DNA from: CAZKBP01 sp964551015
Lineage (GTDB): Bacteria > Bacteroidota > Bacteroidia > Cytophagales > Microscillaceae
Reading direction: 5' to 3'
Assembly: GCA_964551015.1 (NCBI GenBank)
Contig: CAZKBP010000064.1
Span: 1-17,144 of the forward strand
DNA: 17,144 nucleotides
Of this stretch, positions 6,911 to 15,220 are shown piece by piece; the first letter of the stretch is position 1; each line of letters opens with the position of its first letter. A program made the position numbers and the translations under genes. The notes under the pieces were generated by a model. The model was given only the letters and a program-made list of their open reading frames with translations. It was not told the origin of the DNA and did no database searches.

Positions 6911-9205
6911 ATGATTACCCTAACCCAAGTACTCAGTATTGATAATTGTGTAGTTTACGCAGATGATACCGATTGCAATCTTTATTACCCGCTTGCTACT
7001 ACCCCTCGCCTTCGTGTGCAGAGCACAAATGATCAAGAAACACCTGTCTTTAATGGGCTTTTCTGGACAGATCAAGCCAATGGCTCTGGAAATGCCGTAG
7101 CAGGTCTAGCCGGTGGGTGGATCAACTTTGATGTTAATCTTGGCATCAGTGATGAACTCAAAGAAAAAATCAAAGACGAAATCCGTAAATCGGATATTCA
7201 AAAAGAGCGTTACCGACAAATCGTCAAACAAGAAAAAGAGCGACTTACGCTTATCGCCAAAGCACAAGGTAAGTCTAATATTCCTGACCCCGATGTGCCA
7301 CGTGTTGGTGAGATCTATTTTAGTGCAATTCAATTCTCCGAGGGCACGGTTACCCTGCTAGGGGAAGCGGATGGCGAATTCATTCCTTGGTCTTCAGCGG
7401 GTGGGCCAGCCAGTTTGATTGGCGATAACAATGCAGCCTTCGCCATGCGATTGAGCCCGCAAGCCGCCGCCGTGTGGTACAAGGCATTGTATCAAGGCGA
7501 CAAGGCGATTGGCGTACGCTATGATCTTAAATTCCCCTTGCGCTTGCCCAGTCTGGAAATTAGAGCTTGGGCAGGCTCTACCCAAAGTCAAAGCATAGAG
7601 CGAGAGGTAGAGCGCGTGTGGAGAAACGTGGATCAAGGCTGTGGCAATGCCGACGTGGAGCGGATCGACGTAGCCGAAGTACGTCGAAATCTTTTAGAAG
7701 AAGGCTTGGTGAATATAGAAATCAACAAAGGATCAGCTGAAATATCCGACGAGCACGTAAGCCAACTAAGAAATTTGGCCATCGATTTGATTGACGAAAA
7801 AATCAAAGAAATCATCAAGTCCCGAATACACGGCCTCACCGAGGAAGAACGCACAAGCTCACTCACTCAGGTTATGACCGAAGAGGTCTCTTCTTTTGTA
7901 GAACTACGTTTTACACAAAGAGACGTGGTAGAGTGGCAGATCTCTCCCCAAGGAACAATTATTGACCTTTTGTCTGACCTAAGTGAAGCGCAAAAAGAAA
8001 GGCGGATTCAAATCGTTGACCTAGCGAATCCAATCGTGGAAACCGTAGAGATTCCTATCCGAGTGAATGCCCCTTGGGAGGAAAATCCTTTTGTCACTTC
8101 CGTGAAGGTGATCGCTGAATATCCTGCTGCTAACCTAAAAGAGGCGTGGGTTTTCTCCAAAGAGCAAACTAGCCATACTTGGAGATTTCGCCGTCCCAAA
8201 GAGGATGATGGAATTGTGCGCTATGCCTACGAAGTCTACTTCAAGGGACGTTCGGAGCCACTTTCTTTGCCTTTTCAAGAATCCAACGGGGATATCAATG
8301 TGCAGGTAGGTAAAGTCGGGGTAATTGATCTGAAATTCAAACCACACGCGATTCTGAGCTCCCTCCGTGGAGATAATGGAATCAACGTGATTCAGGTAGA
8401 TATGGGCTATAAACAGCCCGAGGAAGAGGGACATTTTACCACTTCACTCATCCTGAAACCAGATCAGTTAGAGGGCGTCCGCATCGAGAGAGCCGTCTAT
8501 GAATTTGTAGATGCCCCCTTGGAGTATCAGGTGAAATACATCACGAAGCATGGAAAAACCTTGGAGATGCCCCCTAAGAAGTACTACATTTCCGAAAATC
8601 ACGTAGGAGATATCATTACTTCCACTCCTTATCAAGATACCTTAAATGTAGAAGTTGAACTGGGTTTTGTTCCTGATGAAGACCTGAACAAGATTATTGT
8701 TGATTTTCAATATGAAGATGAAGAAAATAACTTCCAAAGTGAAGCCAAGGCTTTTCTGTATCAAGATGACGATTGGGAGCCAGCCTTGGCCGAATTGGTA
8801 CAAGTGGACAAAGCCCAGACGAACTTCCGTTACCGCTACCGCTTGGTGAGCAATACCATGGTGGCTCGCAGTCCTTGGGTAGAGGCAGCGGGAGATCAAA
8901 CCCTCATCTTACCCGTTTTGGCCGTGCGGATTGACGCCAGTAACTTGGGCTTGGGCGATCGCTATATGAATGCCATCCTAAGTCTCGAGTATATGGATGA
9001 CTCACATCATCAGGTCGTAAAACACCAAATGTTCTTTTCTAGAACCGACGGACAGCAGCCACGCTTTTGGTATATCCCCAGAACCCAAGCGATGCTAGAT
9101 AGCTACGAATATTCTATGATACTCTACACGCACACAGGTGAGCGGATAGAAGTACCTAAACAAGAAGGTCGGGGAACTTTCTTATTTCTTCAAGACCCTA
9201 GTTAG
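6911..9205 (+). CDS. paralog 3: FYYLP-type / PQG hinge / four beta-module protein (764 aa)
   Basis: Unrecognised, clearly related to its neighbours. The N-terminal motif is 'NLYYPLATTPRLR' (23-35), then 'GGWINFDVNLGISDELKEKI' (68-87) leading into a long, highly charged helix (80-117) that may form a coiled coil. The middle block contains 'SLIGDNNAAFAMRLSPQAA' (168-186) and 'IGVRYDLKFPLRLPSLEIRA' (200-219). It is followed by 'GLVNIEIN' and a helix (about 280-309). The hinge is 'WQISPQGTIIDLL' (342-354). Beta modules lie at about 370-465, 466-565, 570-665 and 668-762, with 'KIIVDFQYEDEENNFQSEAK' and 'TNFRYRYRLVS' as typical strands. No export signal is seen. The ATG follows an A-rich 17-bp spacer, a leader type normal in Bacteroidota. 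Spacing implies co-transcription with both neighbours. Confidence 0.93.
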   Translation: MITLTQVLSIDNCVVYADDTDCNLYYPLATTPRLRVQSTNDQETPVFNGLFWTDQANGSGNAVAGLAGGWINFDVNLGISDELKEKIKDEIRKSDIQKERYRQIVKQEKERLTLIAKAQGKSNIPDPDVPRVGEIYFSAIQFSEGTVTLLGEADGEFIPWSSAGGPASLIGDNNAAFAMRLSPQAAAVWYKALYQGDKAIGVRYDLKFPLRLPSLEIRAWAGSTQSQSIEREVERVWRNVDQGCGNADVERIDVAEVRRNLLEEGLVNIEINKGSAEISDEHVSQLRNLAIDLIDEKIKEIIKSRIHGLTEEERTSSLTQVMTEEVSSFVELRFTQRDVVEWQISPQGTIIDLLSDLSEAQKERRIQIVDLANPIVETVEIPIRVNAPWEENPFVTSVKVIAEYPAANLKEAWVFSKEQTSHTWRFRRPKEDDGIVRYAYEVYFKGRSEPLSLPFQESNGDINVQVGKVGVIDLKFKPHAILSSLRGDNGINVIQVDMGYKQPEEEGHFTTSLILKPDQLEGVRIERAVYEFVDAPLEYQVKYITKHGKTLEMPPKKYYISENHVGDIITSTPYQDTLNVEVELGFVPDEDLNKIIVDFQYEDEENNFQSEAKAFLYQDDDWEPALAELVQVDKAQTNFRYRYRLVSNTMVARSPWVEAAGDQTLILPVLAVRIDASNLGLGDRYMNAILSLEYMDDSHHQVVKHQMFFSRTDGQQPRFWYIPRTQAMLDSYEYSMILYTHTGERIEVPKQEGRGTFLFLQDPS

Positions 9206-9224
9206 AACCTAAATTGATAAAGCT

Positions 9225-11462
9225 ATGCTATTATATTCAGCTCCTTTCTTGGAAAAAGGCCCTCTGACCATTTTCAAAGATGATAAAGATTCGGAGACTT
9301 TCTATTATCTAAATACACAACCTTCCATTCACGTAGGCCCTCAAGGGCCTTCTATTGCCGCCTATGCTTTACTGCCCGAAAGTGGCCAGATAGGAGATAG
9401 CACCGCCTTGATAGATGCAGGTCTGTCTTTAGAAGTCAGCCTGCAGGTAAGCGAAGAAGTAATGGAAGCAGTCCGTGAGGAAATTAAAGAGCAGTGGGGT
9501 AAACCAGCCAAGCGTTTGGTGCCAGCGCCCATCAGTGATGGAAAGGTTTATTTAATCATTGCTCAGGCGGGCGAAGAACCAGACCCAGCAAATTGGTTTA
9601 TCACTTCTGGCTTCTCGCCCTCAATTTTAGGAGATAATCGCGCCGCTATAGTGGCTAAAACGAACGGTGAAGATGCCAAGCGCATGATTGCCACCCTAAA
9701 AAATGAAGTATTTGCCGCCCAAGTTTATTACGAGCTAAATTACTTGGGAATCACTCCAGTATATAAAGCAAGCATGCAAGTTCGCTGGGAAAAGATTTAT
9801 CAACACTTTGACGAGTTAAAATCTAAGAACTACATTTTTTATAAAGATGAAGTGTCCCAAGCCGTAGACTCTCTTCAAGAAACGAACCTCATTGAAATAG
9901 AGGTAGCCGAGCTAGATCCTGATGTAAGAGATCTCGCTACCAAATCTATGTTCAATGAACTCAAAAACAAGGTTATAGAGAAACTCTTCCAGCCAGCCGT
10001 CCCTCCTCTGAGTGCCAGTGAAAATTTGGAAAATCGAATTGGCCAAGGGATTAGCCGAGTGCTGTCCTCACTTGTTCCCGGGCATCATTATATTCGTAGA
10101 GAAATCGAGGAAGGACAATTAGTGGATATGACCATTGATATGAGTGAAAGAAGGGTTAAAAAATTTCCTTTTTATCCACAGGGATTGCTTTCTACGATGA
10201 TTGAACGTGTAGGTGGGATAGGAGATCGATTGGTTTGGATTCAATTAGATGATCTTGATTTTAAGAAAGAAACCATATACGTGAATTTAGCGGCAGACTC
10301 CTTCCAGTTATCTAATATACAAGCAGTCAAAATTGTAAGCCGTATCATTGATTCAGAAACTCAGGAGAGAGTCGCTGAGCGAGTATCTATTTTCGAGAGT
10401 CAGGTTGAACTACGGGATATATTTTCCTTCAATCGTCAGAAGGATAAATCTTATCACTTAGAGTACCAGACTACCATTTACTTGGATGACCAGTCGGCAA
10501 CCCTGCCCGATAAATTAGAAACGCCTTGGATTTTAACCTCAGATTTTTACGTTTATCTCGATCCTCAGGATCATTTTGACAACCAAGCTTTAAGGATCAG
10601 TATTGATGATCCAGAAATCTTCCAGCATATTCAACTAATTGAAGCCACGCTCTCTATCAGAGAGAAAGAAACTGAGGAGGTGATCCATAGACAGACAATG
10701 ATCCTGACTCAAGACAATTACGAGCCTGATACCATCGCCTTTCTCTCAGCCAAAAGCATCCCAGTAAAAATGGATCTTGATATTAAGTATTATCTCAGTG
10801 GGCAAAATGAGTATGAACTAAACTTGAAAGACATGCAAGACGACCACTACTTTATCCCTAATCCCTTTGAGAATAAATGGTCAGTGGAAACTATGTGCCT
10901 AGTCGATTGGACTCAAACGCTTAAAGTTCTTACCGAAATAAGAGTATGGGACGTGGCCAGAGAAGAGTATATACACGATAAGTTTACTTTTGCCGAAAAC
11001 CAAACCGAGTATACATTCTACGCCGTGACGAGTTTAGAAACTCCACGCGAAGAATTGGAGTATCGCCTGACCGTGGTGCGTAAGGACGGAACCATCCCCC
11101 GAGGAGCTTGGACTCAACACGCTGGGCCGCTCCTACTGATCCGAGACGAAGTAAAGGCAGAACGCACCATCCGGGCTAAGTTGCAAAGTGCTCCTGATTT
11201 TGCCGAAAAAGAAATAAGAAAAGTCCTGATCGCATTCAAGTATGAAGATCCCGCGAATAATATCTCGGAGGAATCTGAAAATCTTGAGTTCAAAGCTATT
11301 GGAGATGTGCAGACTTTTACTCATCCTATGCCAGATTTGTCAGAGATTAATTACCAGTATCGTGTACAAGTATTCAGTCGCAGAGGCAATAGATACAAAA
11401 CTGACTGGAAAGAAGCCTATCAAGAAAATTTAGAAGTTATTATCCCCGAAAACATTTGGTAA
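9225..11462 (+). CDS. paralog 4: FYYLP-type / PQG hinge / four beta-module protein (745 aa)
   Basis: Shortest complete paralog; function unknown. The N-terminus has 'ETFYYLNTQPSIHVGPQGPS' (24-43) and 'DAGLSLEVSLQVSEEVMEAV' (64-83). The middle block has 'SILGDNRAAIVAKTNGEDA' (133-151) and 'AQVYYELNYLGITPVYKASM' (165-184). A strand 'NLIEIEVAEL' and a helix (about 232-256) lead through 'KLFQPAVPPL' to the hinge 'PFYPQGLLSTM' (315-325). Beta modules lie at about 340-440, 441-545, 546-640 and 643-742. Strands such as 'VLIAFKYEDPANNISEESEN' and 'INYQYRVQVFSRRGN' closely resemble those of paralogs 2 and 3. No signal peptide is seen. It ends 3 bp before the next ATG, which suggests translational coupling. 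Confidence 0.93.
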   Translation: MLLYSAPFLEKGPLTIFKDDKDSETFYYLNTQPSIHVGPQGPSIAAYALLPESGQIGDSTALIDAGLSLEVSLQVSEEVMEAVREEIKEQWGKPAKRLVPAPISDGKVYLIIAQAGEEPDPANWFITSGFSPSILGDNRAAIVAKTNGEDAKRMIATLKNEVFAAQVYYELNYLGITPVYKASMQVRWEKIYQHFDELKSKNYIFYKDEVSQAVDSLQETNLIEIEVAELDPDVRDLATKSMFNELKNKVIEKLFQPAVPPLSASENLENRIGQGISRVLSSLVPGHHYIRREIEEGQLVDMTIDMSERRVKKFPFYPQGLLSTMIERVGGIGDRLVWIQLDDLDFKKETIYVNLAADSFQLSNIQAVKIVSRIIDSETQERVAERVSIFESQVELRDIFSFNRQKDKSYHLEYQTTIYLDDQSATLPDKLETPWILTSDFYVYLDPQDHFDNQALRISIDDPEIFQHIQLIEATLSIREKETEEVIHRQTMILTQDNYEPDTIAFLSAKSIPVKMDLDIKYYLSGQNEYELNLKDMQDDHYFIPNPFENKWSVETMCLVDWTQTLKVLTEIRVWDVAREEYIHDKFTFAENQTEYTFYAVTSLETPREELEYRLTVVRKDGTIPRGAWTQHAGPLLLIRDEVKAERTIRAKLQSAPDFAEKEIRKVLIAFKYEDPANNISEESENLEFKAIGDVQTFTHPMPDLSEINYQYRVQVFSRRGNRYKTDWKEAYQENLEVIIPENIW

Positions 11463-11465
11463 ACT

Positions 11466-13781
11466 ATGCTAGACTTAGCCCAACCCCTAGGCACACACGA
11501 GGGAATCGTGTTTTATCGTGATCACGCGCAACCTAATCTGATTTACTATTTGCCAGATGAGGTGTCCTTGTCCACCCGTGATTTGTCGAGTGGAGAAGAA
11601 GAAATACCAGCATATGAATTCTTCTTGCAAATTTTTAAAGAAGGGCAAGCCGTCAAAGGTGATCTCTCAGCTCTGGAAAAGAGTGCAGGCTCTATTTTAT
11701 CACTAGGCGTCCAGTGCAGCGTAAGCCCTGAGCGACTCAATAAAGCCCAGCAGAAAGTACAAGCACGCTTGGATTTGGAAGAAGAACTCATTTTCAGCCC
11801 CCCAGTTTGGAAAGATGGTAAGATTGATCTGATCCTTCTGGATGCTACTACCCAAGATGAAAAAACCTTGGAGGCAAATGATTTCGTAGACAGTATCCTG
11901 GGGTCAAAAAAACCTTCGCTCTATTCTGGTCACCTAGAAGCGGTCTTTAATGCTAGATTAGATCGCAAAGGTACCGCCCTGATGGCCGCAGCGTTACAAG
12001 GAGATCGTGCCCCCGTGGCCGGAGTACTCTATGAACTGAAGTTCGAGGCACTGCGACCCGCCTTAGATTTGCGTATTCGTGCCGATCTGGATCGTTGCCA
12101 CGAGAAAATAAGCCATATCATAGGTGCCGAGGTTGGCTTCACAATCTATGGTGTAGCCATAAAGCTAGAAACTGAACTAAAATTCATTACTGAAAAATTA
12201 GAAGAAGACGGAGATATTGAAGTAGAAGTACTCTCTCAGGTGAGTGATCCAGAAACCCAGCGGCTCATCCGAGAAACGGTGGAGGAATTTAAGGATAAGA
12301 TTATCAGAGAATTATTTCGCCCTATGGTCAACGCAGGTTCACTGCCTGATATCGATTTGGGATTAGATGAGGCAGTTCCCAAAATTGGGGTGAGTTATGT
12401 TTTTTCCAAAGAAAAAAAGTTTCACCAAAAGGTAATCGAGTTGGATTATCGGGAGCGCTCAACCAGTGTAAGAATTCATAACCCTCAGGCACACCTCTGG
12501 ATATTCGGGGCACAAATTCAATCTCAGCTAGACCGCTACGTGCAGACTGTCACCTTCTCTGATTTATGGAGGGAGAATACAGTAAGGGTCAGCCTTCTCC
12601 ACGATTTTTCTCAGAAAGATGAAGACTTGGTCAGTGCCGAAGTAGTGATTTGGGCTAAGAAGTATGGAAAGACAAGCCCCAATCCAGTGTTTGGGCTACC
12701 CTCCGAGGCAGAAGCCATCGGGCATTTTGTGTTCAGTGAGCAAAACGCTACGCCGCAGGCTTTTAGCTGGATCTCTGAAAAAGACGAGCCAGTGGGCTAT
12801 TATTATCAAGTAAAGCTCACTTACCATCCAAATCATCAGCAGATTAGCTCCCCACTGGAAATCGTTTCTGAGATAATCACGAGTAGTTCACAGGATTTGC
12901 CTATTATTCCAACGGTGCTAGCTCCTATTTATATCATGGAGACACGTATGGGTAACATTAATTACAATCAAATTCCATCTGTAGATGTGATCCTAAGAGC
13001 TAAAAGTGCTGAGGGCGAATTTATCGAGCAAGAAATTATCACCCTCAACCAAGAGAGTCCTGCTGGGCAGTGGCGTATCCGCAGACCGAGCTGGGAACAG
13101 ATTTACTTGGAAGAAACCAGACAATACTACTTGGCAGAGAGCCAGGTGCCACTTAAAACCGCTCCTGTCTTATTGACTGATAATGAAAGTATTATCAACC
13201 GACCTTTTGTAGACATTAGCCTGACGCCCGTCATCATCGGTAATTATCAGAAAATCAAGGATATTTTCATCCAATTAAGCTATCAGCCCGAGGTAGGCGA
13301 TGCCTATTTTTTCAGAGAATCACTCCGAGTAAGTCCCCCTCACCTGTTATTAGAAGATGTGAAGGTTTCTGTTTTGAATCTAAATGATAAAGTTTCTTGG
13401 AGAAGCCAAGTCTTCACAACTGACGGTCAATACCTTGACTTGGCAGAAGGGGAAACCGGAGCAGGCGTCTTCTTAGTCGATCTAAATCTAATTAACTCAG
13501 GAAATTTCATGATTCATTGGGAGGGGCCAAGCCCCACTGAGGCAAGTTTAGATTATCTCCGTTTGGAGTTTAAGCTGTTTCAGGCGGATGGAACGAATCA
13601 AAATCTACCTTCAGTAGAGTTTTCGGGTTCCACGGTAGATACGCCCTTATCTCAGGCATTTTCTACGGATGGTCAATTATATATGCGTATTCTAAAACGC
13701 TTTCTCAACGGAAGAAAGAAAAAAGGAAGATACATTCAGATTGATAGTAAAGAGATTCGAGTTAGCGCGTCTTCTGAATAA
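11466..13781 (+). CDS. paralog 5: PQG-family protein with divergent basic C-terminus (771 aa)
   Basis: Function unknown. The N-terminal motif is 'NLIYYLPDEVSLSTRD' (24-39). The middle block has 'SLYSGHLEAVFNARLDRKGT' (151-170) and 'AGVLYELKFEALRPALDLRI' (185-204). 'GDIEVEVLSQVSDPE' is followed by a helix and 'IIRELFRPMV' (about 249-288). The hinge reads 'HNPQAHLWIF' (338-347), so the Gly of PQG is Ala here. Three recognisable beta modules lie at about 362-470, 480-570 and 580-672. The last about 100 residues are more divergent and end in a basic stretch 'LKRFLNGRKKKGR' (743-755), not seen in the other paralogs. No signal peptide is seen. It starts 3 bp after the preceding stop, so translational coupling is likely, and it is followed after 25 AT-rich bp by the putative protease gene. 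Confidence 0.92.
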   Translation: MLDLAQPLGTHEGIVFYRDHAQPNLIYYLPDEVSLSTRDLSSGEEEIPAYEFFLQIFKEGQAVKGDLSALEKSAGSILSLGVQCSVSPERLNKAQQKVQARLDLEEELIFSPPVWKDGKIDLILLDATTQDEKTLEANDFVDSILGSKKPSLYSGHLEAVFNARLDRKGTALMAAALQGDRAPVAGVLYELKFEALRPALDLRIRADLDRCHEKISHIIGAEVGFTIYGVAIKLETELKFITEKLEEDGDIEVEVLSQVSDPETQRLIRETVEEFKDKIIRELFRPMVNAGSLPDIDLGLDEAVPKIGVSYVFSKEKKFHQKVIELDYRERSTSVRIHNPQAHLWIFGAQIQSQLDRYVQTVTFSDLWRENTVRVSLLHDFSQKDEDLVSAEVVIWAKKYGKTSPNPVFGLPSEAEAIGHFVFSEQNATPQAFSWISEKDEPVGYYYQVKLTYHPNHQQISSPLEIVSEIITSSSQDLPIIPTVLAPIYIMETRMGNINYNQIPSVDVILRAKSAEGEFIEQEIITLNQESPAGQWRIRRPSWEQIYLEETRQYYLAESQVPLKTAPVLLTDNESIINRPFVDISLTPVIIGNYQKIKDIFIQLSYQPEVGDAYFFRESLRVSPPHLLLEDVKVSVLNLNDKVSWRSQVFTTDGQYLDLAEGETGAGVFLVDLNLINSGNFMIHWEGPSPTEASLDYLRLEFKLFQADGTNQNLPSVEFSGSTVDTPLSQAFSTDGQLYMRILKRFLNGRKKKGRYIQIDSKEIRVSASSE

Positions 13782-13806
13782 ATTTTAACAAAAAATATTT
13801 AGCCTC

Positions 13807-14883
13807 ATGAAAACCTACGTTTTATTAGTAGCAGGTAATGAATATAGAGGTGGTGGAACTGATTTTGCCATTTTTTGCCGACGAAGAGCGCAATATCTAT
13901 TGGCAACTCGTGCCAATTGGCGGAATAATCCAGACCTAGAATTTATCCTCTTTGATCCTAAAAGAGGGCATGTCCAGACAGCACAACCTCAAAATGGCAA
14001 CCTCCGATGGCAAACCAATAATGATACCTATCAGCACCTTGACCGAAGGGTACATTATCAGAATCATCGCTTTAAACAGCAGGCTACCCGTGTCCTGTCT
14101 GTGGCGGATGTTTATCAGTACATTATGCAAATTGGACAAGAGCGGTCTGGCACCATTGCCGAGTTGAGCTTCTTTGGGCACGGTTGGATCGGAGGACCTT
14201 TGCTCGTCAATTCTTACGAGCGCGATGAATTCAAGAGGGGAGCGAATAAACGATTGAGAGACCCCTGGGACAAAGACGGGAGAACCAAAGACACCAATAT
14301 CCACAATATGGACAATCAGCAGTTTGCCTATTTTATTAGTGCCTTTCAACCGAATGCCCATATTTGGTTATGGGGTTGTGCCTCTTCTCGGATGTATAAG
14401 AGCGTGATTCAGGCCGTGAGAAGTGCTGCTGCTTTTCGGGCTAAACGCTACGGTACGCATGTAGATACCGATCGTTTTAGCTTGTCCTTTAGTCAAAATT
14501 TTGCTGAGCGTTACTTTTCCTCTGATCCGGTTTTTTTCCAAAGAAGTTTATCAGTACAACCTATCTCACAGCGAAGCTTTGAACGTACTTTACGTGAAGT
14601 CAAAGATTTTTTGATTCGGGGCATTTGCCATAGTTACGCTGGGCAATTAGCTTACAACAGCCAGATCAAGGTCTATGGTTCTATTTTAGGAACAGGCTCA
14701 GATTTCGAGAGAAGTGGTACTCATCGCTTGATGGCCGTACCGAAAAGCTCCGAGGTATATGGATACAGTTTTAACCACATTATTAGTTTTTTCAAGACTT
14801 ATCTCCGCCTTTCAGAAGATCCAGAAAATCGAGGCTATATCTTCCATGATCCAGCACTAATCAGGAGTTGGAAATTGGGCTAG
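13807..14883 (+). CDS. putative caspase-fold (clan CD) cysteine peptidase-like protein (358 aa)
   Basis: The N-terminus 'KTYVLLVAGNEYRGGG' resembles the first strand and loop of caspase/metacaspase domains, which often read like 'ALLIGNxxY'. A second strand is 'LEFILFD' (44-50). Strand 'IAELSFFGHGWIGG' (117-130) places a putative catalytic His125-Gly126, and strand 'HIWLWGCASS' (185-194) places a putative Cys191. This gives the clan CD order: hydrophobic strand-HG, then hydrophobic strand-C, with a 66-residue spacing. Between them is an acidic/basic loop 'RDPWDKDGRTKD' (151-162). The C-terminal part (265-310: 'ICHSYAGQLA', 'VYGSILGTGSDFERSG') is well structured but unassigned. There is no signal peptide, so it probably acts in the cytoplasm. 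It is the last gene of the paralog cluster, which suggests the multidomain proteins as substrates or activators. The catalytic assignment is motif-based; a non-peptidase Rossmann-like fold remains possible. Confidence 0.85.
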   Translation: MKTYVLLVAGNEYRGGGTDFAIFCRRRAQYLLATRANWRNNPDLEFILFDPKRGHVQTAQPQNGNLRWQTNNDTYQHLDRRVHYQNHRFKQQATRVLSVADVYQYIMQIGQERSGTIAELSFFGHGWIGGPLLVNSYERDEFKRGANKRLRDPWDKDGRTKDTNIHNMDNQQFAYFISAFQPNAHIWLWGCASSRMYKSVIQAVRSAAAFRAKRYGTHVDTDRFSLSFSQNFAERYFSSDPVFFQRSLSVQPISQRSFERTLREVKDFLIRGICHSYAGQLAYNSQIKVYGSILGTGSDFERSGTHRLMAVPKSSEVYGYSFNHIISFFKTYLRLSEDPENRGYIFHDPALIRSWKLG

Positions 14884-14929
14884 CTTTTGTGCAGTCTTTC
14901 TAGTTTCGAGCCCACATTTCCCGCAAAAT

Positions 14930-14962
14930 CAATACTTACTCAACAGAGCATACTAAGTATTG
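14930..14962. other. perfect 9-bp inverted repeat downstream of the cluster
   Basis: CAATACTTA (14930-14938) is fully complementary to TAAGTATTG (14954-14962), with a 15-nt loop. It starts 47 bp after the stop of the protease-like gene. The AT-rich stem and the absence of a following T-run argue against a strong intrinsic terminator. It may be a 3'-end stability element or a dyad operator. Confidence 0.5.
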
Positions 14963-15103
14963 CTTATATGCTAAGGCGTAGTCATTAGCTCTTATTTTGG
15001 AAAAAAGTTCTAAAATGGGAAAATGTCATTTGCCCTTAGGCGCCTATGAATTGCTATCTAGCTGAACTACAGACGGAAACCCTCTCAGGTAAGGAATGGC
15101 GGG

Positions 15104-15121
15104 ATTTGTGATAATTTGTGA
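15104..15121. promoter_or_regulatory. 8-bp direct repeat with helical-turn spacing
   Basis: ATTTGTGA occurs at 15104-15111 and again at 15114-15121, a 10-bp period, so both copies face the same side of the helix. It lies about 155 bp upstream of the secreted-protein start. This would fit a tandem regulator site, but chance in AT-rich DNA is a real alternative. Confidence 0.3.
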
Positions 15122-15220
15122 ATAAATTAGAAAAAAAGCATTTTCGTGCTTACACCCGCTAATCAACCAACCTTAAATCATCGAGCGCGTTTTATTTCAT
15201 TCCTCAAATTCAAAGACAGC

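Noticed and set aside
13936..14361. 141-aa reading frame on the minus strand opposite the protease-like gene
   Set aside because: The + strand frame carries the HG and C motifs in structured strands; the antisense frame shows nothing recognisable.
1..14883. Cluster as an extracellular contractile injection system or prophage tail module
   Set aside because: No sheath, tube, baseplate, spike or AAA+ ATPase gene is visible in the window, so this label has no direct support.
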